A stretch of DNA of 64,000 nucleotides from JASBTN01 sp965228805 (GTDB lineage: Bacteria > Pseudomonadota > Alphaproteobacteria > Rhodobacterales > Rhodobacteraceae): the NCBI RefSeq assembly GCF_965228805.1, contig NZ_CBDDIE010000003.1, forward strand, positions 2,852,001 through 2,916,000, in the 5' to 3' direction. The notes below the pieces were generated by a model, which made no database searches, was not told the DNA's origin, and saw nothing but the letters and a program-made list of their open reading frames with translations. Shown here piece after piece: positions 1 to 8,493 of the stretch; the stretch's first letter is position 1; each line of letters starts with the position of its first letter. A program made the translations under genes and the position numbers.

Positions 1-396
1 TGGTTAAAGGTATCATTCGGAGCGTTCGTGCGCTCAAGAAACTCTGGCTGCGCAATTCGCGACGGCAGTCTGAAAGAGCTCCTTAACAAAACCATTCTGG
101 CAAAAAGGTTCCTTCTGGCATGCCTACATTTCGCCGCACCGCAAACGGCCTCCCGCCCGTTTTAGAAGACAAGTGTTGTTGGACAGCTGGCTTCCTCGAG
201 AATAACAGGCTTTAGCCGCAGTGCATAAAGCTGGTAAAATCGGCTCGTCAGACCCCTTCGTAGCGCGGATCACGAATGGCAGGAATACGGCGGGAGTCTT
301 CAGAGGTCATTTTGCTCGGTCGCTATCGACTTCAGATGTTCGCGTGCGGGTAGTTATGCGATGGCAACCTATCTCGTGAAGGATGCCATCGGTTTT
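1..396. other. Left flank of the recombinase trio, no gene seen
   Basis: No open frame here has a convincing start, ribosome site or recognisable protein. The stretch lies downstream of the last recombinase gene and should contain the left end of the RIT element, but I could not find a copy of the TTATGCCGA inverted motifs seen at the other end. A short direct repeat (TTCTGGCA) occurs near 95 and 113; its meaning is unknown. Confidence 0.4.
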
Positions 397-1386
397 TTAC
401 AGTGTTTCGAGGAAGCCAAGCAACTCGTCGCCGGGTTTGAAACGGCCAGCGCCGGTGGATATCGGGGCCGTTCTTGCCAACGCACGTTCCTTGATAGCCA
501 TGTCGGCATGCAGATAGATATCGGTCGTGCCAACCTGTTCATGCCCAAGCCAAAGTGCGATGACCGATTGCTCTATGCCGGCGCGCATCAGTCGCATTGC
601 CGCACTGTGCCGTAAAACGTGCATCGTGACCCTCTTCTGGCGGAGCGATGCACAAGATTTTCTGGCACTATCGACATACTTCGCAAGTCGATGCTCTATT
701 GCATCGCGGCTCAGAGGTCTTGTCATTCGAGACACGAAGAGCGCTTCTGTTGGGTCACCGTCGCGCTCCCTTAGCCATTGCCTCAACAGCGACTTCATTT
801 TCGCGGTGATCGGTGTGATCCGCATCTTGCGGCCCTTGCCCGTACAACTGACATGTGCACCGGTTCCAAGATGAATGTCCCCGATCCGCAGGTTGATGAT
901 CTCGGAAACGCGCATTCCTGTCTCAGCGGCGAGCGTGAACAACACCTTGTCCCGCCTTCCGGTCCAACTGCGAGGATCCGGGGCGGCCAGCAGCGCCGTC
1001 AATTCTTCCTCATGGAGGTATGTAACCAGCCTGCGGTCAAACCGTTTCGACGGTATTGCAAGTACGCGTTCTATCGTCGCCGCATGTTCCGGGTGGCAGA
1101 GCGCAGCGAAGCGGAACAGTGATCGTATCGCTGCCAATCGCGCGTTGCGGGTGCGAGCGCCATTCTTTCGATCGCGTTCCAGGTGGTCAAGGAACGAACT
1201 GATTAACGATGCGTCGAGATCATCGATATCGAGTTTTGACGGCGGGATCGATTTGCTTCTATGAACAAAGACCAATAGAAGCCGGAAGGTATCGCGATAA
1301 GCCTCGATAGTGTGGGGGCTGACCTGACGCTGCCGGATCAGCCTTTCCGAGAAGAATGCCTGAAGCGTCGGAGCAAGCTTGGTCAT
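397..1386 (-). CDS. Tyrosine recombinase, third gene of RIT trio
   Basis: Phage-integrase-family site-specific recombinase of 329 residues. An N-terminal SAM-like core-binding domain (about 5-100, with 'SPHTIEAYRDTFRLLL') is followed by the catalytic domain. Catalytic residues are visible: Arg in 'ETGMRVSEI', the HxxR box in 'HVLRHSAAMRLM', the second His in 'WLGHEQV' and the nucleophile Tyr in 'TTDIYLHAD'. The start at 1386 overlaps the stop of the preceding recombinase (ATGA), implying translational coupling; a longer upstream reading would overlap that gene substantially. It is expected to act with its two sister recombinases on the element ends. No truncation is seen in this gene. Confidence 0.88.
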   Translation of the reverse strand: MTKLAPTLQAFFSERLIRQRQVSPHTIEAYRDTFRLLLVFVHRSKSIPPSKLDIDDLDASLISSFLDHLERDRKNGARTRNARLAAIRSLFRFAALCHPEHAATIERVLAIPSKRFDRRLVTYLHEEELTALLAAPDPRSWTGRRDKVLFTLAAETGMRVSEIINLRIGDIHLGTGAHVSCTGKGRKMRITPITAKMKSLLRQWLRERDGDPTEALFVSRMTRPLSRDAIEHRLAKYVDSARKSCASLRQKRVTMHVLRHSAAMRLMRAGIEQSVIALWLGHEQVGTTDIYLHADMAIKERALARTAPISTGAGRFKPGDELLGFLETL

Positions 1387-2306
1387 GATGCTTCTCCCAG
1401 GCTTTGTTCCAGTCGGCGACCGACAAGTGCCATAAGTTCCGGCGCCGCCGACAGATACCAATATGTAGATGCTGGATCGACGTGGCCCAGGTAGGTGGAT
1501 AGAAGAGCAATGCGGTTGCCGGGTTCGTTGCCATCCCGGTAGCCGTCAAGAATTGTCTCGACGGCGAAGGTGTGGCGAAGATCATGCAGGCGCGGTCGAC
1601 ACGATGATGATCGAGGCATCAGCCTGGCGGTTTCAGCAAGTCGACGAAAAGCCTTCTGCATGCAATTGTAATCCAGCCGCGTTCCGACCGTCGACAAGAA
1701 CAGGGCACGCGTTCCACGATGTCTCTTGGGCTGACCGTCACGCCCCAGATAGGCAGACAACGCCACCACCGAGCTTCTATGCAACGGGACTTCGCGCGTC
1801 TTGTCGAACTTGGTATTGCGAACAATGAGTACACCGTTTGCGATGTCAAAGTCCTCAACATCCAGCATGATCGCCTCGCCAATGCGCATCCGGGTCGAAT
1901 AAAGAAGCATAATCAGTGTTCGAATTGTCACGCTATAATCTTCAGATCGAAACACGTTCGTTGCATCAAGCAGCGCTGTCAGATCTGCTTTTGAAAAGAC
2001 GAACGGCGTCGAACGCCCCTTCTATTGGACAAGAACATGGGTGGGCGGAATTTCTGTAGCGGGATCAATGCTGCGCATGTAGTTGGCGAAACGGCGAACC
2101 ACAGAAAGCCTGGCATATGACCATGTCTGACCGGCTTGGGGCAATACGGCCCAAGCGACCGTCTTCTCCGTTGTGATATGCGTTTCACCGAGTTGTTCGA
2201 GATATGTAATGAATTGCGCGAGAAGCTTCTCCGATCTGGCAAGCTTGAAGCCGAGCGCTCGGCGTGTGGCGAAGTAGTCGATTGCGGCCTGGCGAAGAAC
2301 ATTCAT
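1383..2306 (-). pseudogene. Tyrosine recombinase, middle gene of RIT trio, interrupted by in-frame TAG
   Basis: Reading from ATG 2306 gives an N-terminal core-binding domain of 94 residues ending '...IPPTHVLVQ', then a TAG at 2024-2022. The same frame continues past it ('KGRSTPFVFSKADLTALL...') without a break into a full catalytic domain with Arg in 'STRMRIGEA', HxxR in 'HDLRHTFAVE', His in 'YLGHVD' and Tyr in 'STYWYLS'. One nonsense codon is therefore the only lesion. Start and stop overlap the neighbouring recombinases by ATGA. Either the gene is dead, or readthrough or an internal start (GTG 1955) gives a separate catalytic fragment. A sequencing error is also possible. Confidence 0.85.
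2022..2024 (-). other. In-frame amber codon splitting the middle recombinase
   Basis: The plus-strand bases CTA read TAG on the minus strand, in frame with both halves of the recombinase. It falls between the core-binding and catalytic domains, a position where a linker normally runs. Confidence 0.85.
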
Positions 2307-3529
2307 GCGACTTCTCCCGGCCAGACGCGGGCAATAGTGCGCAATCTTTCGCGATCAACCTTTGCGTATATTGTCGTGGTGATCATCTGTTTGTGGCGCA
2401 AAATCTGGCCGATCTCCTGCAGTGATGCGCCATTGCGCAACATCTGGGTGGCAGCTGTGTGACGCAAACGATGAGCGGATATCCGTTCGAACCCGCACCG
2501 TTTAGCGGCGTGTGCAACAAGTTGGGTCACCGCGGCAGAGGTCATTGCACCGTGCGGGGCTTGATTCCGAACAAATACTGTTCTGTCCACCGCCGTGGTC
2601 GGTCGCCAACGGGATATGTAATCCGCAAGCGCCTTACCAACGTCTTCAGGCAATGGCAGTGTCTCAATGCGCTTGCTCTTGCCGCGAACGATGACAATTT
2701 CGCCGGATCTCCAATTTATGTCATCTAAAGAAAGGCTCGCAACTTCGCCAGCTCTGAGGCCGAGGCGGGACAGCATCAGTAGTATTGCGTAGCGGCGGGA
2801 ACCAAGCTTGGTATCTCGGTCACAAGAATCAAGAAGCCGTTCAAGCACATCGGTTTCAATGCCCTTCGGCAGACCAGTCAGGCGGCGCCCAGGAACAGTG
2901 GGCACAGATGCCGTCATTGACCGGTCAATGATGCCCTCAAGTTGGAGGAATGTTAAAAACGCACGTAGAGCCGTAACGAACATAGCAGCGCCTGATCTGT
3001 TCAATGTTGGACATATCGAGACAGCGAAAGCTATAATTTCGGATTCTGTAAGGTTTTTTAGGTTTTGAAGAGTGCATTCGGAGCCACAAGCACGAGCTTC
3101 CAGCAAGGGAGCAAGTTCGGCAATATACCGTGTTGCTGTCGTCTCCAGGATTCCTCGTTCACCAACAAGGTACCGGCGATATCGTCCTATGAGCTTTGTC
3201 AAGGCTCCAGGCGCCGGACCTTCAGGTTGCTGCACCACGATACCGATTTTGCTGAAGTAATCCAACACGGGCTTCATTGCACGCATTGAGACAAAATCTG
3301 TTTGACCAGCCGCCACACGATCATTCAAGAAATCTTCGATATCAGATTGTCGAAGCTCGTCCGCTGTCCGTCTCCTGGATGCAAGCCACTGATCGAACTC
3401 ACCGAAAAATCGCCTTTGTTTGCCGCGATAACACAGGCTGTACCCAAGTAAGGCAACATGGTTGGCAAAGCCGCCAGCATACGCCTTCAACGGCCCGCTG
3501 ACTTTTGTCTCTTGCAGTACAATTGTCAT
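2303..3529 (-). CDS. Tyrosine recombinase, first gene of RIT trio
   Basis: Site-specific recombinase of 408 residues, longer than its partners because of an extended N-terminal region ('YRGKQRRFFGEFDQWLASRR' type SAM-like folds). Catalytic features are Arg in 'SRLGLRAGEV', HxxR in 'HRLRHTAATQM', His in 'ILRHKQM' and Tyr in 'TTIYAKVD'. The start at ATG 3529 is chosen because GGAGGAT lies just upstream; an in-frame ATG at 3571 lacks a ribosome site. Its stop overlaps the next start by ATGA. It leads the trio transcript, with the promoter expected in 3530-3690. Confidence 0.9.
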   Translation of the reverse strand: MTIVLQETKVSGPLKAYAGGFANHVALLGYSLCYRGKQRRFFGEFDQWLASRRRTADELRQSDIEDFLNDRVAAGQTDFVSMRAMKPVLDYFSKIGIVVQQPEGPAPGALTKLIGRYRRYLVGERGILETTATRYIAELAPLLEARACGSECTLQNLKNLTESEIIAFAVSICPTLNRSGAAMFVTALRAFLTFLQLEGIIDRSMTASVPTVPGRRLTGLPKGIETDVLERLLDSCDRDTKLGSRRYAILLMLSRLGLRAGEVASLSLDDINWRSGEIVIVRGKSKRIETLPLPEDVGKALADYISRWRPTTAVDRTVFVRNQAPHGAMTSAAVTQLVAHAAKRCGFERISAHRLRHTAATQMLRNGASLQEIGQILRHKQMITTTIYAKVDRERLRTIARVWPGEVA

Positions 3530-3560
3530 TGTATCCTCCGATCGGTTTTGAACCAGAGGA

Positions 3561-3690
3561 CAATGGACCATTGTAAAGAATTATGCCGATGTTTCTGCCA
3601 TGACTTTGAGGTACTGCAGGTACTTACTGTCGTGTATCGGCATAATCAGCAGATCGGCATAGTAGAAATTATGCCGAGGTCGGCATAAGA
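3561..3690. repeat. Right-end region of RIT element with inverted TTATGCCGA motifs
   Basis: TTATGCCGA or its complement TCGGCATAA occurs at 3581, 3637 and in a tight hairpin at 3669-3688 (arms TTATGCCGA / TCGGCATAA, two-base GG spacer), with a near copy (ATCGGCATA) at 3653. The 3581 and 3636 copies face each other about 45 bases apart around GTACTGCAGGTAC. A near-palindrome CAATGGACCATTG lies at 3561-3573. Such nested inverted repeats fit recombinase binding sites or the element terminus; they may also act as operators for the trio. Confidence 0.55.
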
Positions 3691-3820
3691 CGTTGTCATC
3701 GACGCCCCGCGCATGTCTGGACGCAAAGGCAAATCCGTCACCGCATATCGGTCCGGCAGCTTGAGGTTGCGCCAGGGATAACTGCGCTCCACATTGTTGC
3801 GGGAACTTGAGGAGGAATCA

Positions 3821-4990
3821 GTGCAGACATTCAACATGGGGCGCGTTCCGCCGGTGACTTTCGGGGCCGGTCGGATTGCGAAGGTGCCTGCTCTTGTCGC
3901 AGGGCTTGGCGGTGGGCCGGTGCTGATCATTGCAGATGCAATCTTGGCCGAACTTGGCGTCACGCAACGCCTTGCCGACCAGTTGGCCGCCGAAGGGGTG
4001 CCCTTTGACATCGCCGCCGACGTCGCGGGGGAGCCAAAGGAAACGCTGGTCGATGCCCTGTGTGCACACGCCCGGTCTGTCGGGGCCAAATGCATCATCG
4101 GCCTGGGCGGCGGTGCTGCAATGGACGCGGCCAAGCTGGTCGCAGCGATTGCGACCTGTAACCAACCCGCGCGCGACTTTGCGCTGGCTGCCCGGCCGCT
4201 TCCGGCGCAGGGCCTGCCCGCGATCGCCATCCCGACAACCGCCGGAACCGGATCCGAGGTCACACGCACCTCGGTGGTCTCCACGCCGGAAGGCTCGAAA
4301 TCCTGGTACTGGGGCGAAGAACTGATGTTCGCGCAAGCCGTGCTTGACCCGGAGCTGACGCTCAGCCTGCCGCCGCACCTGACCGCCTGGACCGGGATCG
4401 ATGCGGTGGCCCATGCTCTGGAAGGGTCAACCGCAGCCACGACCAGCCCCGCGGGCCTGCTATATGGCCTGGAAGCGCTGCGCATCCTGTCCGACGCCTT
4501 GCCGCGTGTTGTCGCGGACGGTGCCGACATCGAGCTGCGCGGGCGGGTGCTTTGGGGCAGCATGGTTGCTGGTCTGGCCCTACACAGCTGCAACACGCAT
4601 ATGGGGCATAATATCAGCCATGCGCTCGGATCATTGGCCCGGGTGCATCATGGTCTTGCCACCGGGCTGGGCCTTGAGGTGAGCTTGCCCTGGTTGGTCA
4701 GCCGCGCGGAAGGCGCCGAAAACTATGCGCGCGCCGCCGAGGCCCTGGGTGGTCCTGCCCGGGCCGAGGCTCTGCCCGAGGTGTTCGCGAACTTGATGCG
4801 CGCCTGTCAAATTCCCGCGCAGCTGCCCGCCGAATGCACCGGTGTGACCGCTGCGGCGCTTGCGGCGGAAATGAAGACCCCCGCCAATCACGGTATGTCG
4901 CAGAATGCGGCCTGCAGTGTTGGGGATGCTGATCTGGACGAGATGGCCAGCATGATGATGCGCCTTCCCATTGCCGGTGAGGCCACTTAG
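3821..4990 (+). CDS. Iron-containing (group III) alcohol dehydrogenase
   Basis: Metal-dependent NAD(P) alcohol dehydrogenase of 389 residues, the usual family size. The N-terminal dinucleotide domain has 'IIGLGGGAAMDAAKLVA' (about 90-105) and 'PTTAGTGSEVTRTSVV'. The C-terminal helical metal domain has Asp and His in 'GIDAVAHALEG', and further His ligands in 'MGHNISHALG' and 'VHHGLATGLGL'. The start is GTG 3821, because GAGGAGG lies about five bases upstream; an in-frame codon at 3794 would place that site inside the gene. Substrate cannot be read from sequence; lactaldehyde, butanol and maleylacetate reductases share the fold. It begins about 130 bases from the RIT end and is convergent with the next gene. 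Confidence 0.9.
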   Translation: MQTFNMGRVPPVTFGAGRIAKVPALVAGLGGGPVLIIADAILAELGVTQRLADQLAAEGVPFDIAADVAGEPKETLVDALCAHARSVGAKCIIGLGGGAAMDAAKLVAAIATCNQPARDFALAARPLPAQGLPAIAIPTTAGTGSEVTRTSVVSTPEGSKSWYWGEELMFAQAVLDPELTLSLPPHLTAWTGIDAVAHALEGSTAATTSPAGLLYGLEALRILSDALPRVVADGADIELRGRVLWGSMVAGLALHSCNTHMGHNISHALGSLARVHHGLATGLGLEVSLPWLVSRAEGAENYARAAEALGGPARAEALPEVFANLMRACQIPAQLPAECTGVTAAALAAEMKTPANHGMSQNAACSVGDADLDEMASMMMRLPIAGEAT

Positions 4991-5331
4991 CGCGGCCGGT
5001 GAACCCTATGCATGGGCAGGCCGGTTCAGCATCGCAGAATCTGCCGATTAACCGGATCACATCCTGACGGGGCAGGGCTTGCCCCGTCAGCACGTCCGAC
5101 TGCCTCGGCTCCGAGACGCCCTCTCGGTTGCTCCTTCGCGGGTCATACCCCTCCGAAACGTGACTGTGGATCAGTCGATCGTGGAGGCTCACCAGTTATT
5201 CGGCCAATGCCTGCAAATCCTGTCAGAATGCTTGATGAGTGTTCGAACTGGCCGTCGGGGACGGGATTGCCGCTGCGGGGGCGAAAGCTGATTACATCGA
5301 ACCGGGCTCCGCGTGGGCGTACGGGTATCGG
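4991..5331. other. Convergent intergenic region
   Basis: Between the ends of the alcohol dehydrogenase and the GntR gene I see no credible gene. The main content is a perfect hairpin at 5064-5090, listed separately. Confidence 0.5.
5064..5090. terminator. Perfect 10-bp hairpin between convergent genes
   Basis: Arms CTGACGGGGC (5064-5073) and GCCCCGTCAG (5081-5090) flank a seven-base loop. There is no T-tract on either side, so it is a candidate bidirectional or Rho-assisted stop rather than a classical intrinsic terminator. Confidence 0.45.
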
Positions 5332-6069
5332 CTAGCTGAGCTCCAGGCGAAAGTCGGAGTCGTACCTCGCTTGCAGGAACTCGAAGAACCGATCATGAAA
5401 TAGCGCCGAGTGCTCATGCGCCAACCGGTCGGCGGCATCGACATCCTGTTTTTCGATGGCTTCGATCATTGTGAAATGCTCTGGCCCCAGGGCCCTTCCG
5501 CGGATCGAGTTCTTCGTGAATTCGAAATGCATGTGCAGAATCCGGCGCCCTTCATCCAGCAGGCGACCGTAGGACTCTGTCAGGTAGGGGTTCCGTCCCG
5601 CTCTGGCGACGGCCATGTGGAAGGCTTTGTTGGTCGCGGACATATCCAGATGTGCCTCGCGCGCGCAGGCCTCGTCGTAGGCGCGGGCGCAGTCTTGCAT
5701 GACAAGCAGATCGTCATCGGTTCGGTGGCGGGCGGCGAGCCGGGTCGTGAAGCGTTGCAGCAGGTCCAGGGCTTCGACGTATCGGGGGAATTCCATCAGG
5801 TTGATCGGCGTCACGATCGTGGTCCGGTTGGACAGCATTTCGACCATGCTTTCCGCAGACAATCGCACCAGGGCCTCGCGAATCGGAGAGCGTGACATCG
5901 AGAACCTGTCGGCCAGGGCGGCTTCATCCAGGGGGGTTCCCGGGGACAGTTCAAGTTCCAGGATCTCTCGCTTCAACGTCTCGTAGACATGTCTGCCGCC
6001 ACCACCCCGAGCGGGCTTTGCCGTTGGTTTGTTTTTCTTTTTTGCCGTGGTCGCTGTCTCGGATGCCAT
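5332..6069 (-). CDS. GntR-family transcriptional regulator, FCD subfamily
   Basis: Regulator of 245 residues. After a lysine-rich tail ('TTAKKKNKPTAKP'), a winged helix-turn-helix (about 25-90) carries the GntR signature 'LKREILELELSPGTPLDEAALADRFSMSRSPIREALVRL'. The all-helical FCD ligand domain follows, with His residues ('AFHMAVA', 'EHFTMIEAI', 'HEHSALFHDRF') of the kind that bind metal and carboxylate effectors. The start at 6069 is set by GGGAG six bases upstream. It is divergent from the aap operon, with two GTCGAC-type sites between them, so it very probably controls that importer and itself, likely sensing an amino acid or its breakdown product. Confidence 0.9.
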   Translation of the reverse strand: MASETATTAKKKNKPTAKPARGGGGRHVYETLKREILELELSPGTPLDEAALADRFSMSRSPIREALVRLSAESMVEMLSNRTTIVTPINLMEFPRYVEALDLLQRFTTRLAARHRTDDDLLVMQDCARAYDEACAREAHLDMSATNKAFHMAVARAGRNPYLTESYGRLLDEGRRILHMHFEFTKNSIRGRALGPEHFTMIEAIEKQDVDAADRLAHEHSALFHDRFFEFLQARYDSDFRLELS

Positions 6070-6127
6070 GACGTCTCCCGCGAAAGTTTCATATGCGAAG
6101 GCTGACATCTTCGAAATATACTGACCT

Positions 6128-6182
6128 GTCGACGAACTGTCGACTAATTTTCTGCCACCTATCACGTCGACAAAGTGTCGAC
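6128..6182. promoter_or_regulatory. Pair of 17-bp GTCGAC-N5-GTCGAC operator candidates
   Basis: Two sites, 6128-6144 and 6166-6182, both read GTCGAC-RAAST-GTCGAC-like (spacers GAACT and AAAGT). Their centres are 38 bases apart in the gap between the GntR gene and aapJ. Paired dyads in a divergent promoter are typical FCD-GntR operators; that the adjacent regulator binds them is inference. Confidence 0.65.
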
Positions 6183-6223
6183 CAATCCGAGCGAGAACTC
6201 GGGAACCACGGAGGAGACCTGAC

Positions 6224-7240
6224 ATGAAACTCAAAATGCTTGGCCTTGCGATGGCCGCTTTGCTGACAGCGGGGTCGGCCTCTGCCGAAAGCAGACTGGA
6301 CACGGTGAAGGAGCGCGGCAAGCTGCTTTGCAGTGGCCATAACGGCAGCTACCTGGGGTTTGCCGAGGTGGATGATCAGGGCAACTGGAAGGGCCTGGAC
6401 ATCGACCTGTGCCGCGGGCTGGCGGCCTCGCTGTTCGGTCAGGCGGACGGCAACCTGGAAATCGTGCCGATCAGCTGGGCACAGCGCTGGCCCGCGCTGC
6501 AATCGGGTGACGTGGACGTGATCATCAAGCTGTCGGGCTGGAGCCAAAGCCGCGACACCGAGCTGAACCTGGCCTATTCGCGCCCCTATTTCGTGGCTTC
6601 CTTCCACGTCATGGTGAATGCGGACCTGGGCGCCGAATCCGTTGCGGACCTGGACGGCGGTTCGATCTGCGTCTCGGCGGGCACCTCGACCGAGCGCTTC
6701 CTGGCCGCCTATATCGAGAAGCTGGGCATCGAGGCCGAGTTGATCGTGTTCGAAAGCGGTGACGAGGTGCGCAGCGCCTATTTCAACGGTCGGTGTGACG
6801 GGTTGACCCTGCTGGCGCCGCCGCTGGCGGCGGCCCGGGCCAAGTCCGGCAACCCCGAAGCCCACGTGATCCTGCCCGATGTGATCGCACTGGAGCCCGA
6901 AGGGATCATTGTGCCCGAGGGCGATCCGAAATGGCTGGATGTACAGAACTGGATGGTCAGCTCGCTGTGGTTTGCCGAGCTGAACGGCATCACCCAGGCC
7001 AATGTCGACGAGATCCGCGCCAACCCGCCATCGGCGCAGATCGGAAAGTTCCTGGGCGTGACCCCGGGCTATGGCGAGCGTCTGGGCCTGTCCGATGACT
7101 GGGCCTACAACCTGATCAAGGAGATCGGCAACTACGCCGAGGTCTTCGACCGCAACGTGGGCGAGCCCTATGGTCTGCCGCGGGCGATGAACCACCTCTA
7201 CACCAATGGCGGCGTCTTCTATCCGCTGATGGTGGACTGA
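6224..7240 (+). CDS. aapJ: General amino-acid ABC transporter, periplasmic binding protein
   Basis: Binding protein of 338 residues, the length of the AapJ/BztA family (SBP_bac_3). A Sec signal peptide ('MKLKMLGLAMAALLTAGSASA', cleavage before ESRLD) is followed by 'TVKERGKLLCSGHNGSYLGFAEVDDQGNWKGLDIDLCRGLAA', close to the family's opening. GGAGGAG lies just before ATG 6224. It captures amino acids in the periplasm for the two permeases and ATPase encoded next. A strong hairpin follows the stop codon, which should make this gene more abundant than the permeases. Confidence 0.92.
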   Translation: MKLKMLGLAMAALLTAGSASAESRLDTVKERGKLLCSGHNGSYLGFAEVDDQGNWKGLDIDLCRGLAASLFGQADGNLEIVPISWAQRWPALQSGDVDVIIKLSGWSQSRDTELNLAYSRPYFVASFHVMVNADLGAESVADLDGGSICVSAGTSTERFLAAYIEKLGIEAELIVFESGDEVRSAYFNGRCDGLTLLAPPLAAARAKSGNPEAHVILPDVIALEPEGIIVPEGDPKWLDVQNWMVSSLWFAELNGITQANVDEIRANPPSAQIGKFLGVTPGYGERLGLSDDWAYNLIKEIGNYAEVFDRNVGEPYGLPRAMNHLYTNGGVFYPLMVD

Positions 7241-7248
7241 TCCCCACC

Positions 7249-7282
7249 GGGGCCGGGATTCTGACCGGAACCGGCCCCTTTT
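7249..7282 (+). terminator. Hairpin with T-run after aapJ (attenuator)
   Basis: Arms GGGGCCGG (7249-7256) and CCGGCCCC (7271-7278) are followed by TTTT. It sits between the binding-protein gene and the permease genes, so it probably stops or stabilises part of the transcript rather than ending the operon. Confidence 0.65.
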
Positions 7283-7312
7283 CCCAACCCAGAAACGCGG
7301 GGTGTTGATTGG

Positions 7313-8482
7313 ATGATGACGTTGCTCAGAAAAAAGACGGTCCGTGACAAGGTCCTTCAGGCCGGGTTTGTCGGAACCCTCGTCGGCCTGGTCATCCTGT
7401 TCACGGTGACGGCGCGCATCAATCTCGACGCGCAGGGTCTGACCTCGGGCTTCGGCTTTCTGAACCGGGCCACGGGCTGGGACGTCAACTTCTCGCTGAT
7501 CGACTTCTCCACCACGGACACCTATCTCAAGGTGATCTGGGTCGGCCTGTTGAACTCTCTGTTCCTGGGCGCGATCTCGCTGACAATTGCCACCGTGCTG
7601 GGCACGGTGATTGGGATCATGCGGGTGTCGGGCAACGAGATGGCGGGCCTGATCGGCGTGACCTTTGTCGAGCTTTTCCGCAATATCCCGCTGCTTTTGC
7701 AGCTGTTCTTCTGGTACGCGATCCTGACTTCGCTGCCCAAGCCGAAACAGGCCATCGACCTGGGGGGCGTGGCCTTCATCACGGGGCGGGGCATCTACCT
7801 GCCCGGGCTGAACGTGACCGGCGGGTCGGTCTTCGTGGCCGCCTGCGTTGTCCTGCTGGCCCTTGGCCTCTGGCTGTGGCTGAAGACCGGCCGCCGCTTT
7901 GCGGGCACCGGAGAGGACCGCAAGCGCGGCCTGGTGCGCGCCCTCTGGCTGGCGGTTCTGGCGCTGGTGATCCTTTGCCTGTGGATCGGCCGCATCCCGG
8001 AGACGCCGCTGACCAACCTTCCCTATCTCAAGGGGCTCAACTTCCGCGAAGGCATTCGCATCTCGCCTGAGCTACTGGCCTGTATCGTCGCCATCTCGAT
8101 CTACGGCGCGGCCTATATCGGCGAGATCGTGCGGGCCGGGTTCAACGCGGTCGGCAAGGGGCAGTACGAGGCCGGCTATGCGCTTGGCCTTACGCAATGG
8201 CAGATCTTCAGCCGCATCCGCCTGCCGCTGGCCATTCGCGCGGTGCTGCCCACGCTGATCAACCAGTATGTCTGGCTGTTCAAATCCACCACGATCGGCA
8301 TTGCCATCGGTTTTGTCGACTTCTTCTTCGTGATCTCCACCGCGATCAACCAATCGGGCCAGACGCTGGAACTGATCGCCATCCTGATGGGCGGGTTCCT
8401 GGCCATCAACTACTCCATGGCCTGGGTGCTGAACCGTGTGAATGACGCGATCAAGCTCAAGGGCACGCAGCTGCGCACGTGA
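7313..8482 (+). CDS. aapQ: General amino-acid ABC transporter permease 1
   Basis: Inner-membrane permease of 389 residues, the long AapQ/BztB form with extra N-terminal segments and a variable loop (about 150-250) before the core. The EAA motif is seen in 'GQYEAGYALGLTQWQIFSRIRLPLAIRAVLPTL', and 'YIGEIVRAGF' precedes it. Start ATG 7313 (or 7316). It pairs with the AapM-like product directly downstream to form the channel. Placement after aapJ and before the second permease and ATPase is the standard aap order. Confidence 0.92.
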   Translation: MMTLLRKKTVRDKVLQAGFVGTLVGLVILFTVTARINLDAQGLTSGFGFLNRATGWDVNFSLIDFSTTDTYLKVIWVGLLNSLFLGAISLTIATVLGTVIGIMRVSGNEMAGLIGVTFVELFRNIPLLLQLFFWYAILTSLPKPKQAIDLGGVAFITGRGIYLPGLNVTGGSVFVAACVVLLALGLWLWLKTGRRFAGTGEDRKRGLVRALWLAVLALVILCLWIGRIPETPLTNLPYLKGLNFREGIRISPELLACIVAISIYGAAYIGEIVRAGFNAVGKGQYEAGYALGLTQWQIFSRIRLPLAIRAVLPTLINQYVWLFKSTTIGIAIGFVDFFFVISTAINQSGQTLELIAILMGGFLAINYSMAWVLNRVNDAIKLKGTQLRT

Positions 8483-8493
8483 CGGAGGGGACC

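Larger units (their letters stand above)
397..3690 (-). mobile_element. RIT-type element: three tandem overlapping tyrosine recombinases
   Basis: Three tyrosine recombinase genes lie on the minus strand in the order 3529-2303, 2306-1383, 1386-397, each stop overlapping the next start as ATGA. A trio of different tyrosine recombinases coupled this way is the hallmark of recombinase-in-trio (RIT) elements. The region is visibly less GC-rich than the genes to its right, which fits acquisition. The right end near 3690 is inferred from inverted TTATGCCGA motifs; the left end is not resolved. No cargo genes are present. The middle gene carries an in-frame stop, so the element may be inactive. Confidence 0.75.

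Noticed and set aside
3646..4596. Minus-strand frame spanning the RIT right end and the alcohol dehydrogenase, with a protein-like stretch near 3700-3790
   Set aside because: Most of it is antisense to a real gene. The short stretch next to the RIT end could be a relic of an interrupted gene, but I could not recognise a family.
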